64,000 nt of DNA from Palsa-343 sp036269135 (lineage in GTDB: Bacteria; Acidobacteriota; Terriglobia; Terriglobales; Acidobacteriaceae), in NCBI GenBank assembly GCA_036269135.1, contig DATASQ010000066.1:1-64000 (forward strand), written 5' to 3'. Position numbers and translations under genes: made by a program. The notes below the pieces were generated by a model. The model worked only from the letters and a program-made list of their open reading frames with translations. It had not been told where the DNA came from and made no database searches. This document shows, piece after piece, positions 54,199 through 63,555 of this stretch (position 1 is the stretch's first letter; the number at the start of each line of letters is the position of its first letter).

Positions 54199-55728
54199 AT
54201 GCCCCTTCCGCTCGCGTCGCATCCGCACTTGCGCCCGATTGATCTGGTGGTGGTCGCCGTTTATCTGGTGGCCATCACCCTCTTCGGACTGCGCTTTCGC
54301 AAATCCGGCGAGCGCTCGCTGCGTTCCTATTTTCTGGCCGATCGCAATCTGCCCTGGTGGGCCATTGCCCTTTCCATCGTGGCGGCGGAGACCAGCACCC
54401 TCACCATCATCAGCGTGCCCGGCCTTGCCTTCACCGGGGACTTCGGCTTTCTGCAGCTCGCGCTCGGCTACCTGCTCGGCCGTATCGTCATCTGCATTCT
54501 TTTTCTGCCGCGCTATTTTCGCGGCGAGCTGCTCACCGCTTATCAGCTCATCGGACAGCGCTTCGGTCGGCGGCTTCATCGCTTCACCGCCATTCTGTTC
54601 CTGGTGATGCGTGCCGCCGCTGAGGGCGTACGCGTCTTCGCTGTCGCCATCGTCGTGGGCGTCGCCATCGGCACCGGCGACGTCGCCTCCATCGCCATCC
54701 TCTCCGCGCTGACGCTGATCTACACCTTCGAGGGCGGCATGGCGGCGGTCATCTGGACCGATGTCGTCCAAATGACGCTCTACATTGCCGGCTCCCTCCT
54801 CGCCCTGGCCATGGTCTGCCATCACATCCCGGGCGGATGGAGCGGCCTCCTCGCCGGCGCCTCGGCCGCGCACAAGCTCACCATGCTGCACTTCTCCTGG
54901 TCCATCACGAAGACGTTTACCTTCCAGGCCGGCCTCATCGGCGGCTGTTTCCTCACCATGGCCAGCCACGGAACGGATCAGCTCATGGTGCAGCGACTGC
55001 TGGCGGCCAAAAATCTCAACCAGTCGCGGCTCGCCCTGCTCACCAGCGGCGTCGTTGTCTTTTTTCAGTTCGCTTTGTTTCTGTTTATCGGCGCGGGACT
55101 ATTTCTCTATTACCGGCACACCGGCGCGCCGCCCGGCGTAACTGCCGATCGTCTCTTTCCGACCTTTATCGTGGAGCAGATGCCGCCTGGCGTTGCCGGC
55201 CTCATGATTGCCGCAATTCTTGCCGCCGCGATGTCCAACCTGAGCGCCGCGCTCAACTCCCTGGCCTCCACGTCCGTCGTGGATTTCTATCTGCCTCGCT
55301 ATCCGGAGATTTCAGAACAGCTCCGCACGCGCCTCTCGCGCCTGATGACGGTGGTCTGGGCCGCGATCCTCTTCGCGCTCGCCATGTTCTCGCGCGGCGG
55401 CGGCCATGTGGTGGAGATCGGCCTCTCTATCGCTTCTGTGCTGTGGGGCGCGATGCTGGGCGTCTTCCTGCTGGGCACGCTGAGCCGCCGCGCCGGCGAA
55501 CGCGGTACCCTTTTCGGGATGGCTGTCGCTGTGGTCGTCAACCTTCTGCTCTGGATCCAGCCCCATGCGCTGTCCTTCACCATCGCAGGGCACACGCTCA
55601 TCCTGCCCAAAATCGCCTGGACGTGGTGGGTGCTCATCGGCTCGCTGATCACCTGCATCATCGGCTACGGCGCCAGCTGGCTTTTCCCCGAACCTATTCC
55701 CCTGCAAGAGGAGTTAAAAGAAGCATGA
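54199..55728 (+). CDS. Sodium:solute symporter (SSS family)
   Basis: Inner-membrane Na+-coupled importer of 509 residues with about 13 helices. ERSLRSYFLADRNLPWWAIALS and the SSS signature region around MASHGTDQLMVQRLLAAKN fit the family. AAMSNLSAALNSLASTSVVDFY is the typical conserved motif near the Na2 site. It sits between the GH20 gene and a serine hydrolase-NamZ fusion, overlapping the latter by ATGA, so the substrate is probably an amino sugar such as MurNAc, GlcNAc or a muropeptide. This is inferred from context only. Confidence 0.87.
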   Translation: MPLPLASHPHLRPIDLVVVAVYLVAITLFGLRFRKSGERSLRSYFLADRNLPWWAIALSIVAAETSTLTIISVPGLAFTGDFGFLQLALGYLLGRIVICILFLPRYFRGELLTAYQLIGQRFGRRLHRFTAILFLVMRAAAEGVRVFAVAIVVGVAIGTGDVASIAILSALTLIYTFEGGMAAVIWTDVVQMTLYIAGSLLALAMVCHHIPGGWSGLLAGASAAHKLTMLHFSWSITKTFTFQAGLIGGCFLTMASHGTDQLMVQRLLAAKNLNQSRLALLTSGVVVFFQFALFLFIGAGLFLYYRHTGAPPGVTADRLFPTFIVEQMPPGVAGLMIAAILAAAMSNLSAALNSLASTSVVDFYLPRYPEISEQLRTRLSRLMTVVWAAILFALAMFSRGGGHVVEIGLSIASVLWGAMLGVFLLGTLSRRAGERGTLFGMAVAVVVNLLLWIQPHALSFTIAGHTLILPKIAWTWWVLIGSLITCIIGYGASWLFPEPIPLQEELKEA

Positions 55729-58172
55729 TTCGCGGCACACGCGCTTTCGCATTCGCTCTTACGCTGGCTCTCTGCTCGGGAGCAGCACACGCCCAGTACG
55801 ATTTCTCTGCCATCGGTCGCATCGTCAACAGCGCTGTCGATGAGCATCAGCTTCCCGGCGCGGTGGTGGTCATCGGCCACGACGGCCGCGTCGTCTACCG
55901 CCAGGCCTTCGGGATGCGTTCGCTCGAGCCCACTCAGGAGCGCATGACCGTGGACACCATCTTTGACATGGCGTCACTAACCAAGTGCCTCGCCACCACC
56001 ACAGCGGTCATGCAGCTCTATCAGGAAGGCAAAATCGGAGTCGATGAGCCGGTTGCGAAATACCTGCCCGCCTTCGCCGCCAACGGGAAGCAGGACATCA
56101 CCATCCGCGAGCTGCTCACCCACTACTCCGGCCTGCCGCCCGATCTCAACCTCCTCGAGCCCTGGCAGGGCAAAGAGGAAGGCTACGAGCACGCCTTCGC
56201 TGTGACTCCGCAGCACCCGGCCGGCGAGCGCTTCGTCTACAGCGACATCAATTTTGTCGTCCTCGGCGCGCTGGTCGAAAAAGTCTCGGGCATGCCGCTC
56301 GACCAATACGTTCTGCAGCACATCTATACCCCGCTGGGCATGACTCACACCCGCTTCCTGCCGCCGAAATCCTGGATTCCTCTCATCGCGCCCACGCAGT
56401 GGGAGCATGGGGCTGCGGCTTCCGGCAATCCCGAATCGCACACCTTTCCCGGCGATGTGATGCTGCGGGGCGTGGTGCACGATCCTACTTCGCGCCGGAT
56501 GGGCGGAGTGGCGGGGCATGCCGGCCTCTTCAGCACCGCCGACGACGTCTCGATCTACGCGCAGAACCTGCTCGACCGCCTGGCCGGCCGTCCCAGCCAC
56601 TTCCCTCTCTCGCAGATCGTGCTTCAGAAGATGGTTGTCCCTGAGCAGCCCGCCACCGGCACTGCCCTCCGCGCCTTTGGCTGGGACATCGACTCGCCCT
56701 ACTCCAGCAATCGCGGCACGCTCTTCCCCGTCGGTTCCTTCGGCCACACCGGCTTCACCGGCACCTCGCTCTGGATGGATCCGGTGAGCGATACCTATGT
56801 CATTGTCCTCGCGAATTCCGTTCATCCCAACGGGCCGAAGAGCATCACCGCTCTGCGCGGCAAGATCGCCAATGCGGCGGCCGTCGCGATCGGCATCAAG
56901 CCCGACGGCGGCGCGCTCGCCGCGCACATCACCGGCTATAACGAGTCGCTGAGCGCCATGCGGCGCTGGCCGGTTCGCAATGGAGACGTGAAGACCGGGC
57001 TCGATGTCCTCGAAGCCGACCACTTCCAGGAACTCGCCGATCTCGCAAAGCAGCATGGTGGCCACCTGCGCCTTGGCCTGCTCACCAATCAAACGGGAGT
57101 GGATGCGGAAGGCCATCGCACCATCGATATCCTCTTTCACGACGCGCCGCACGATGTTCCTGGCCTCGCGCTGACGACGCTCTTCAGCCCCGAACACGGC
57201 ATCCGCGGCGCCTTCGATAAGCCCGGTATCCCCAATTCGATCGATGGCCCCACCGGTCTGCCGGTGATCAGCCTGTACGGCGCAAAGGACAGCGATCGCC
57301 GCCCATCCCTCGATTCATTGCGCAAACTCGACGCCGTGATCATCGATCTGCAGGACGTCGGCGTTCGCTTCTATACCTACGAAGCCGCGGTCCGCTACTT
57401 CCTGGAGGCGGCGTCGAAAACGGGCACGGACATCGTCGTGCTCGACCGCCCCGATCCCATCAACGGTTCGTTCGTTCAGGGCCCGATCTCCGATCCCGGC
57501 TCAGAGAGCTACGTCAACTCGGTCAACATTCCGGTTCGTCACGGCATGACGCTGGGCGAGCTGGCCCGCTTCGATAACCAGCAGCTCCATCTGCACGCGC
57601 CGCTCACCGTCATTGCCCTGCAGGGATGGCAGCGCGGAGACTGGTACGACTCCACCAGCCTGCCCTGGGTCAATCCCTCGCCCAACCTGCGCAATCTGGA
57701 AGAGACAATGCTCTATCCGGCCGTCGGCCTGATCGAATCGACCAACATCTCCGTCGGCCGCGGCACCGATACGCCCTTCGAGCTGATCGGCGCGCCCTGG
57801 ATCGACGCTCGCGCGCTGGCGCACTATCTGAATCACCGCGAGCTGCCGGGCGTGCGCTTTGTCCCCACCGACTTCACTCCCGACAAGCCGTATCCGTATA
57901 ACGGTCAGGTCTGCCAGGGTGTGCAGATCCTCCTCACCAATCGCAATATCGTCGATACGCCGGAGCTGGGGATTGAGCTGGCCAGCGCCCTGCATCGCCT
58001 CTACCCGGATCAGTTTGAGCTGGAGAAGATGAACCGCCTGCTCGCCAACAGCAAAACGCTGAATGCCATCACCGGCGGCGACGATCCGCATACGATTTCC
58101 GAAGGCTGGCTGCCCGCCCTTCATCAGTTCGAGCAGGAGCGCAGCGCTGCGCTGCTCTATACCGACAAATAG
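55725..58172 (+). CDS. Serine beta-lactamase-like hydrolase fused to NamZ (DUF1343) exo-muramidase
   Basis: Exported two-domain protein of 815 residues. A signal peptide ends at AHAQ. Residues 25-400 are a class C beta-lactamase/esterase domain with catalytic SLTK (84-87), YSDIN as the Tyr-containing motif and GHTGFTG as the KTG-like motif. Residues about 420-815 match NamZ/DUF1343, an exo-beta-N-acetylmuramidase: LGLLTNQTGVD, then FSPEHGIRGAFD and DLQDVGVRFYTY, ending in the substrate region ESTNISVGRGTDTPFELIG. The fusion would combine peptide or ester trimming with MurNAc release. It is the last gene of the GH20-SSS operon, and its stop abuts the opposing glmS stop with no spacer. Confidence 0.85.
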   Translation: MIRGTRAFAFALTLALCSGAAHAQYDFSAIGRIVNSAVDEHQLPGAVVVIGHDGRVVYRQAFGMRSLEPTQERMTVDTIFDMASLTKCLATTTAVMQLYQEGKIGVDEPVAKYLPAFAANGKQDITIRELLTHYSGLPPDLNLLEPWQGKEEGYEHAFAVTPQHPAGERFVYSDINFVVLGALVEKVSGMPLDQYVLQHIYTPLGMTHTRFLPPKSWIPLIAPTQWEHGAAASGNPESHTFPGDVMLRGVVHDPTSRRMGGVAGHAGLFSTADDVSIYAQNLLDRLAGRPSHFPLSQIVLQKMVVPEQPATGTALRAFGWDIDSPYSSNRGTLFPVGSFGHTGFTGTSLWMDPVSDTYVIVLANSVHPNGPKSITALRGKIANAAAVAIGIKPDGGALAAHITGYNESLSAMRRWPVRNGDVKTGLDVLEADHFQELADLAKQHGGHLRLGLLTNQTGVDAEGHRTIDILFHDAPHDVPGLALTTLFSPEHGIRGAFDKPGIPNSIDGPTGLPVISLYGAKDSDRRPSLDSLRKLDAVIIDLQDVGVRFYTYEAAVRYFLEAASKTGTDIVVLDRPDPINGSFVQGPISDPGSESYVNSVNIPVRHGMTLGELARFDNQQLHLHAPLTVIALQGWQRGDWYDSTSLPWVNPSPNLRNLEETMLYPAVGLIESTNISVGRGTDTPFELIGAPWIDARALAHYLNHRELPGVRFVPTDFTPDKPYPYNGQVCQGVQILLTNRNIVDTPELGIELASALHRLYPDQFELEKMNRLLANSKTLNAITGGDDPHTISEGWLPALHQFEQERSAALLYTDK

Positions 58173-60056
58173 CTATTCGACTGTGACAGATTTGGCCAGG
58201 TTGCGCGGCTGATCCACATCGCAGCCGCGCCGCACGGCAATATGGTAAGCCAGCAGCTGCAGCGGGATCACGTCCAGGATCGGCAGCAGCAGCTCCGGCG
58301 CGCTGGGCACGAAGAGAACGTGGTCCACCAGCTGGCCGATGTGGTCATCGCCGCGCGTGGCCACGGCAATCACTTTGCCCGACCGTGCCGTGACTTCCTG
58401 AATGTTCGAGAGGGTCTTCTCGTAGCGCAGGACGGAATCGCGATTGCTCTCATCCTTCGTCGCCAGAACGACGACCGGCAGCGTCTCATCGATCAGCGCG
58501 TTTGGCCCATGCTTCATCTCGCCCGCCGGATACCCTTCGGCGTGGATGTAGGAAATTTCCTTCAGCTTCAGTGCGCCTTCCAGCGCGATCGGATAATGAA
58601 TGCCGCGGCCCAGGAACAGAAAATCCCGCGCGTTCGAATAGAGGCGCGCCAGCGGCTCGCAGGCATCGTCGCAGGTCCGCAGAATTTCGGACACCTGCGC
58701 CGGCAGATGGTTCAGGGCCTCGAGCAGTGCCCGGCTTTCCTCTTCGCCGATCGTGCCGCGCACCTGCGCCACATGCACCGCGAACAGGAATAGCGCCACC
58801 AGCTGCGCCGTAAAGGCCTTGGTCGAGGCGACGCCGATCTCGGGCCCGGCATGCGTGTAGATCGTGCCGGTCGCCTCGCGGGTCACCATCGCACCGACCA
58901 CATTGCAGATGGCCACCGTCGGTGCGCCCTTCTGGATCATCTCTCGCTGCGCGGCCAGCGTATCGGCGGTCTCGCCCGACTGCGTGATCAGCATCCCCAC
59001 CGTGTTGCCATCGATGATCGGGTCGCGATAGCGGAACTCGCTGGCGTAGTCCACTTCCACCGGCATGCGCGCCAGCCGCTCGATCATGAACTTGCCCGCG
59101 GTTGCCGCGTGCCAGCTGGTGCCGCAGGCCGCGATATGGATGTTGCGCGCCTTGCGAAGCGTCTCGTCCGGAACCTTCATCTCCGCCAGATAAACCTTGC
59201 CGGTATCGAGCGAGATGCGGCCCAGCGTCGTGTCCCGAATCGCCCGCGCCTGCTCAAAAATTTCCTTGAGCATGAAATGCTTGTAGCCGCCCTTTTCCGC
59301 CTGAATCGGGTCCCACAGAATGCGCTGCAATGGCCGCTGGATCGGGTTTCCGTCGAAATCGGTCAGCACCACGCCGGCGCACGTCAGCACCGCCATATCG
59401 CCGTCGGCGAGGAAGTAAAGGTCCCGCGTGTGATGCAGGATTCCCGGCACATCCGACGCGACGAAATATTCTCCGTTGCCCACGCCAATGACCGCGGGCG
59501 GCCCGTTGCGCGCCACGACAATCTTGTTCGGCTCATCGGCCGAAAGCACGCTGATGGCGAATGCCCCGGTCAGACGCTTCACCGAATGCCGCACCGCTTC
59601 TTCCAGCGGAAGAGGCTTGCCGGCCTTCACCGCGGTCGCCAGCTCCTGCTCGATCAGGTGGGCGATGACTTCTGTATCGGTCTCGGTGGCGAATTTGTGT
59701 CCCTGGCCCGTGAGCTCCCGCTTCAGCGCCAGATAGTTCTCCACAATGCCGTTGTGCACCACCACCAGGCGCCCGGTGCAGTCACGGTGCGGGTGCGCAT
59801 TCTCTTCGGTGGGCCGGCCATGCGTGGCCCAGCGTGTGTGCCCGATACCGAAGGTCCCCTTCAGCGGCCGCTCCTGCAGCGCTTCCTCGAGCTTGCGCAG
59901 CTTGCCCGGCGCGCGCCGCACCTCCAGCCCATCGCCGTTGCCACCGACCGCGATGCCCGCCGAGTCGTAGCCGCGATATTCCAGCCTGCGCAGTCCCTCG
60001 ATGATGATCGGGACTACTTCTTTACTGTTGCCGACGTATCCGACAATGCCGCACAT
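58173..60056 (-). CDS. glmS: Glutamine-fructose-6-phosphate aminotransferase (isomerising)
   Basis: Makes glucosamine-6-phosphate from fructose-6-phosphate and glutamine, the first step to UDP-GlcNAc and peptidoglycan. The 627 residues are slightly longer than usual. The nucleophile Cys2 (MCGIVGY) starts the glutaminase domain with GHTRWATHG. Two SIS domains follow with IAACGTSWHAA, ITQSGETADT and LGRGIHYPIALEGALKLKEISY. It ends NLAKSVTVE, as expected. The upstream gene on the same strand is purS, 99 bp away. No glmS-ribozyme-like leader is evident in that gap. Confidence 0.96.
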   Translation of the reverse strand: MCGIVGYVGNSKEVVPIIIEGLRRLEYRGYDSAGIAVGGNGDGLEVRRAPGKLRKLEEALQERPLKGTFGIGHTRWATHGRPTEENAHPHRDCTGRLVVVHNGIVENYLALKRELTGQGHKFATETDTEVIAHLIEQELATAVKAGKPLPLEEAVRHSVKRLTGAFAISVLSADEPNKIVVARNGPPAVIGVGNGEYFVASDVPGILHHTRDLYFLADGDMAVLTCAGVVLTDFDGNPIQRPLQRILWDPIQAEKGGYKHFMLKEIFEQARAIRDTTLGRISLDTGKVYLAEMKVPDETLRKARNIHIAACGTSWHAATAGKFMIERLARMPVEVDYASEFRYRDPIIDGNTVGMLITQSGETADTLAAQREMIQKGAPTVAICNVVGAMVTREATGTIYTHAGPEIGVASTKAFTAQLVALFLFAVHVAQVRGTIGEEESRALLEALNHLPAQVSEILRTCDDACEPLARLYSNARDFLFLGRGIHYPIALEGALKLKEISYIHAEGYPAGEMKHGPNALIDETLPVVVLATKDESNRDSVLRYEKTLSNIQEVTARSGKVIAVATRGDDHIGQLVDHVLFVPSAPELLLPILDVIPLQLLAYHIAVRRGCDVDQPRNLAKSVTVE

Positions 60057-60155
60057 GGTTGTCCCCTAGGCTATCGCAGGCGTGGAGCCGGAGAGCAGAC
60101 GCGAAAGTTGTAGGGCCATGCCCCCTACAGAGGACCGGGCTGCGGCGCCCGGCAG

Positions 60156-60398
60156 CTATTCCAGCCGGAACGAGTATTCTTCGATGACCGGATTCGTCAG
60201 CACTTCGCGGGCGATGCGCTCCACCTCGGCGCGTGCCGCGGCCTCAGGCAAACCGTCCTCCAGGGTCAGCTCGAAGTGCTTTCCCTGCCGCACATCCGCC
60301 ACACCGGCGTACCGCATCTTGCGCAGGGCATTATGAATCGCCTGTCCCTGCGGGTCCAGGACCGTTTTCTTCAGCGTGACGTAGACATGGGCCTTCAT
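60156..60398 (-). CDS. purS: FGAM synthase subunit PurS
   Basis: Small 80-residue dimeric subunit that bridges PurL and PurQ in purine synthesis and guides ammonia. AHVYVTLKKTVLDPQGQAIHNAL and the closing TNPVIEEYSF are diagnostic, and the length is normal. The usual neighbours purQ and purL are not in view. Instead it is followed by glmS, another glutamine-dependent enzyme, on the same strand. Confidence 0.92.
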   Translation of the reverse strand: MKAHVYVTLKKTVLDPQGQAIHNALRKMRYAGVADVRQGKHFELTLEDGLPEAAARAEVERIAREVLTNPVIEEYSFRLE

Positions 60399-60484
60399 TG
60401 TGCCCGATTATAAATCCTGGTCCATCCCGCGCCTTTTCGGGCCATCCCCATCATCCAAAGGTATAGGCGATACTGGTTGCAGCT

Positions 60485-61042
60485 ATGGTGAACTATCTCG
60501 AACTCCCCGTCGGCGATAAAGCGCCGGAAGTCTTCAACGTCGTGATTGAGATTCCCGCTGAGGGCATCAACAAGTACGAATACGACAAGCAGCTGCACGT
60601 CTTCCGGCTCGACCGGAACCTCTACTCGCCCGTGCATTATCCCGGCGACTACGGCTTTGTCCCTTCCACGCTCAGCGACGACGGCGACCCGCTCGATGTG
60701 CTGGTGCTCGTCGATGCACCCAGCTTTCCCGGCTGCGTCATGCAGGTGCGCCCCATCGGCCTGCTCCAGATGCTCGACCAGGGCGTGCTCGACGAAAAGG
60801 TCCTCGCCGTCGGCCGCAACAATCCCCGCTATCGCGATGTGTGGAACTATTCCGAGATTTACCCGCACATGCTGCGCGAGATCACCCACTTCTTCTCCAT
60901 CTACAAAGATCTCGAAGGCAAGCGCGTGGAAATCCAGGGCTGGCACGACGCGGCCCACGCCCGCGATCGCGTGATGTACGCGGCAAAGAATTTCATCGAT
61001 GCCCGCGAAAAGCACCTTGTGGAGGCGGGCGCTCTCAAATAG
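60485..61042 (+). CDS. ppa: Inorganic pyrophosphatase, family I
   Basis: Hydrolyses pyrophosphate to phosphate in the cytoplasm, 185 residues. The metal-binding signature DDGDPLDVLVL is at residues 65-75, with EIPAEGINKYEYD earlier and HYPGDYGFVP preceding the site. The length is close to the E. coli enzyme. It is divergent from purS with an 86-bp gap that must hold both promoters, and convergent with an APC permease 7 bp away. Confidence 0.95.
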   Translation: MVNYLELPVGDKAPEVFNVVIEIPAEGINKYEYDKQLHVFRLDRNLYSPVHYPGDYGFVPSTLSDDGDPLDVLVLVDAPSFPGCVMQVRPIGLLQMLDQGVLDEKVLAVGRNNPRYRDVWNYSEIYPHMLREITHFFSIYKDLEGKRVEIQGWHDAAHARDRVMYAAKNFIDAREKHLVEAGALK

Positions 61043-61049
61043 CGCCCCC

Positions 61050-62405
61050 TCAGTCCCCGCCCACCAGCACGGGGCTGGTCCGCTTCCGGAACGTCCGGGA
61101 GATCAGGAACAATACCGGACCCGCTCCGGCGATCAGCGCGCCCAGCAACAGCGCCGGCATGTGCGCCATGTGCTCGCTGCGCGAAGCCCAGGCGGCATAA
61201 GCAATCAGCAACGTCGGCGCCGCGCTCATCAGGCAGACAAAAGCGAGACTACCCGCTCTGAACGGGCGATCGAGGTTCGGCTCGCGCACCCGCAGGATCA
61301 CCAGCGCCAGGAACTCAAGGATCAGGCTGGCTCCATAGAGCATGATGTCGAGCGAGATCAGCCTCTCGAAGCTGAACTGGAGCGCGATCCCCCAGCCGGC
61401 CGCGCACACCAGCACCGCCACCCACGGAACCCCGTGCCGATTCTTCCGCGCCAGAACCGCGGGCAGCATGCCGTCTTCAGCTAACACCATCGGCAGCCGC
61501 GCATAGGACATGGTCAGCGCATTGAACATGCCCATGCCCATGATCATCCCGCCCGCGATAATCGCGATGCCCAGCCACCCGCCCACCAGGCTTGAGGCTA
61601 CGGCAGCCCAGGAGCCGGTTTGGAAACGGGCCGGCGAAACGCCCGCCCATCCCATCGCCGCAAGCGGAATTACATAGATCAGAATCGTCGAGGCCGCAGC
61701 GATCAGCATGGCCCTCGGATAGTTGCGCTGCGGATTCTCCACCTCGCGAGCCACCGTCGATGCATTATCCCAGCCCATGTAGTTCCACATGGCCACCAGC
61801 AACGCCGTGCTCAGACTCCCCCGGACTCCGCTTCCCGCCCAGGGTCGATGACTCCCCAGGTGGATTCCCTGCCACGCAGCCACAACAACCAGAACCGCGA
61901 AAGGCGCGAGCAGCAGGAGCGATAACCCTACCGATCCATCCCCCACGGCGGGAGCGCCCATCAGGTTCCAGGCACAGCACAGCGCGATCATGCCCAGTTC
62001 CCATGCCGCCCCATGCCATCCCGCCGTCCATGCCGGCGCGAGCTGCCCAAGATACAGAACGAACAGCGTCGGATAGATCGCCATATCGAAAACGCTGGCG
62101 GCCAGCGACAGCCATGCTTCCTGATAGCCCCAGAACGGCCCCAGCGCCCGCCGCACCCACACGTAAAACCCGCCTTCTTCCGGCAGCGCGCTGGCCAGTT
62201 CCCCGATCATCAGGGCGGTGGGAACGCTCCAGAGAAAGGGCAGCGCCACCAGAAGGAACAACCCCGACCGGTACCCAGCCTGGAGAATGTCCTCAATGCC
62301 GTAGGGTCCGCCGGAAACCATGAAGAAAGTTGCGGCCATCAGCGGCAGCAGGCGCATGCCGTCGCGGGAATGGGCAGATTTGGCGATGAGTCCCCTCGCG
62401 CGCAA
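61050..62405 (-). CDS. APC-family amino acid permease
   Basis: Inner-membrane transporter of up to 451 residues with about 12 helices. The start region MVSGGPYGIEDILQAGYRSG is the conserved first helix of an APC subgroup, and WNYMGWDNASTVAREVENPQRNYPRAM is the characteristic sixth-helix and loop motif. The frame begins with TTG at 62405; ATG 62357 would remove 16 residues and is a reasonable alternative. The substrate cannot be assigned. It is probably a single-gene unit, since a terminator for the upstream gene separates them. Confidence 0.82.
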   Translation of the reverse strand: MRARGLIAKSAHSRDGMRLLPLMAATFFMVSGGPYGIEDILQAGYRSGLFLLVALPFLWSVPTALMIGELASALPEEGGFYVWVRRALGPFWGYQEAWLSLAASVFDMAIYPTLFVLYLGQLAPAWTAGWHGAAWELGMIALCCAWNLMGAPAVGDGSVGLSLLLLAPFAVLVVVAAWQGIHLGSHRPWAGSGVRGSLSTALLVAMWNYMGWDNASTVAREVENPQRNYPRAMLIAAASTILIYVIPLAAMGWAGVSPARFQTGSWAAVASSLVGGWLGIAIIAGGMIMGMGMFNALTMSYARLPMVLAEDGMLPAVLARKNRHGVPWVAVLVCAAGWGIALQFSFERLISLDIMLYGASLILEFLALVILRVREPNLDRPFRAGSLAFVCLMSAAPTLLIAYAAWASRSEHMAHMPALLLGALIAGAGPVLFLISRTFRKRTSPVLVGGD

Positions 62406-62447
62406 GGATTAGAATTCAGAATCTACTCCGCTTCTTTTCCCCTGAAA

Positions 62448-62478
62448 AGCAAAAACGCCACCGGAATCCGGTGGCGTT
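62448..62478 (-). terminator. Leftward rho-independent terminator
   Basis: A perfect 11-bp stem AACGCCACCGG/CCGGTGGCGTT (62454-62464 with 62468-62478) and, on the minus strand, a TTTTTGCTTTTC tail. It ends the stress-protein gene at 62501. Confidence 0.85.
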
Positions 62479-62500
62479 CGGCTCAGATGCCTGCGACCGC

Positions 62501-63298
62501 TCAGGAAGCGCGCCGGCGCAATCCGTCCTCCGGACGGTAGTGGCCGCGCATCGATCCATAGACCTGCACCGGACTCTCCTGGTCTGCCTCGCGCCCGCTG
62601 TCGGACGCCGTCTCCCAGCGCACGCGGCCATGGTTCCGCTCCAGAATGCCTTCCGCGAGTGCCGCCCGGTCCTTGGCGCGCACCGAAACCACCGCGCCGC
62701 CCCGGCTCAGCTCGCCGCTCAGGCTTCGCGCCTCCTGCGGACCGAGACCCATTCCCAGAAAAGAGCCCTCAAAAGCCGATTCGGAGTACGGATGCACCTC
62801 CTCCAGGCCCAGGTGACCCTCCCCGGTCCCGAACTTCAGATTGCTGCTGCTCCTCGATGTACCGCTCGACACGGGACGCAGCCGCTCCGGCGCGCCCGTC
62901 TCCTGAGGTCTCATCGGCAGATCGTGTGGCAGATCGTGCCGCAGGGTGGAGGGAATTTCCCCGCCGGGAATCGGGCCCGGTGACGACGGCGGCGCCGGAA
63001 AGGCATTGCCCGAGCCGGGCGCCAGTCCCGCCGGCGTGACCGCCTCGTCATGCGAAGCCGCCCCACCGATCGACCCCGACAGGGCCGGGTTCGTCTCCGT
63101 TATTTCCCGGATGCCCATGGATCCGCTTCCCTCGATCCCTTCGGCTCCTGCGCGGCTGCCGCGAAACGCCGCGCCGATCTCCGATGCGCCAAAACCTTCA
63201 TCCACCAGCTCATTGATCGCGCGATAAGCATCCGCGCCATCTGAGAAGTGCCCAATCACAATACGATCATCCACGCTGCGTACCCCTTCCTCTGTCAT
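62501..63298 (-). CDS. YflT/general stress protein 17M-like protein with split domain
   Basis: Cytoplasmic protein of 265 residues. The N-terminal VIGHFSDGADAYRAINELVD ... GFGASEIG matches the start of the YflT-like fold. The C-terminal LGLGPQEARSLSGELSRGGAVVSVRAKDRAALAEGILERN matches its end. Between the two lies about 120 residues of Pro, Gly and Ser, predicted disordered. ATG 63298 is used (MTEEGVRSVD), with GGGAGA upstream; the longer frame to 63352 is unlikely. The role is unknown beyond a link to stress. CCACCTGAGGTGG lies upstream and is nearly a palindrome. Confidence 0.7.
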   Translation of the reverse strand: MTEEGVRSVDDRIVIGHFSDGADAYRAINELVDEGFGASEIGAAFRGSRAGAEGIEGSGSMGIREITETNPALSGSIGGAASHDEAVTPAGLAPGSGNAFPAPPSSPGPIPGGEIPSTLRHDLPHDLPMRPQETGAPERLRPVSSGTSRSSSNLKFGTGEGHLGLEEVHPYSESAFEGSFLGMGLGPQEARSLSGELSRGGAVVSVRAKDRAALAEGILERNHGRVRWETASDSGREADQESPVQVYGSMRGHYRPEDGLRRRAS

Positions 63299-63432
63299 TC
63301 CTGCCGTCTCCCGGATTTTCCTGGTCAAACCACCTGAGGTGGGATGCGGCAAAGCGCCTTTCCGCCTACTCGGTTTTTTCCGAAACCTGTCTGGAAATCC
63401 GCTCTCCTCCGGCCCTTCTCGCTCCCTTCCTA

Positions 63433-63438
63433 TATACT
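63433..63438 (+). promoter_or_regulatory. Candidate -10 element of the tRNA-Ser gene
   Basis: TATACT lies 15 bp before the tRNA 5' end in otherwise GC-rich sequence. No clear -35 box is visible. Confidence 0.4.
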
Positions 63439-63453
63439 GACCACAACCGAGCC

Positions 63454-63493
63454 GGAGAGATGGCCGAGAGGCTGAAGGCGGCGGTTTGCTAAA
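63454..63493 (+). tRNA. tRNA-Ser(GCT), 5' half only, interrupted in the anticodon loop
   Basis: Acceptor strand GGAGAGA (63454-63460), the D arm GCC...GGC (63463-63479), G26, the 5' anticodon strand GCGGT (63481-63485) and loop TTGCTAA with anticodon GCT (63488-63490) are all in the right spacing. The 3' anticodon strand should read ACCGC, but the DNA reads AAAAAC from 63491 on. No variable arm, T arm or TCTCTCC acceptor end is found in the remaining 500 bases. The gene is split or truncated here. Confidence 0.8.
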
Positions 63494-63555
63494 AAACTGG
63501 TTCTGTTTGCGCCCATCGATGATTCCTTTATTTTGTTTGCGTTAACGCACTCTCG

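Noticed and set aside
60057..60155. glmS ribozyme
   Set aside because: The 99-bp gap before glmS is too short and shows no ribozyme-like core; purS lies directly upstream.
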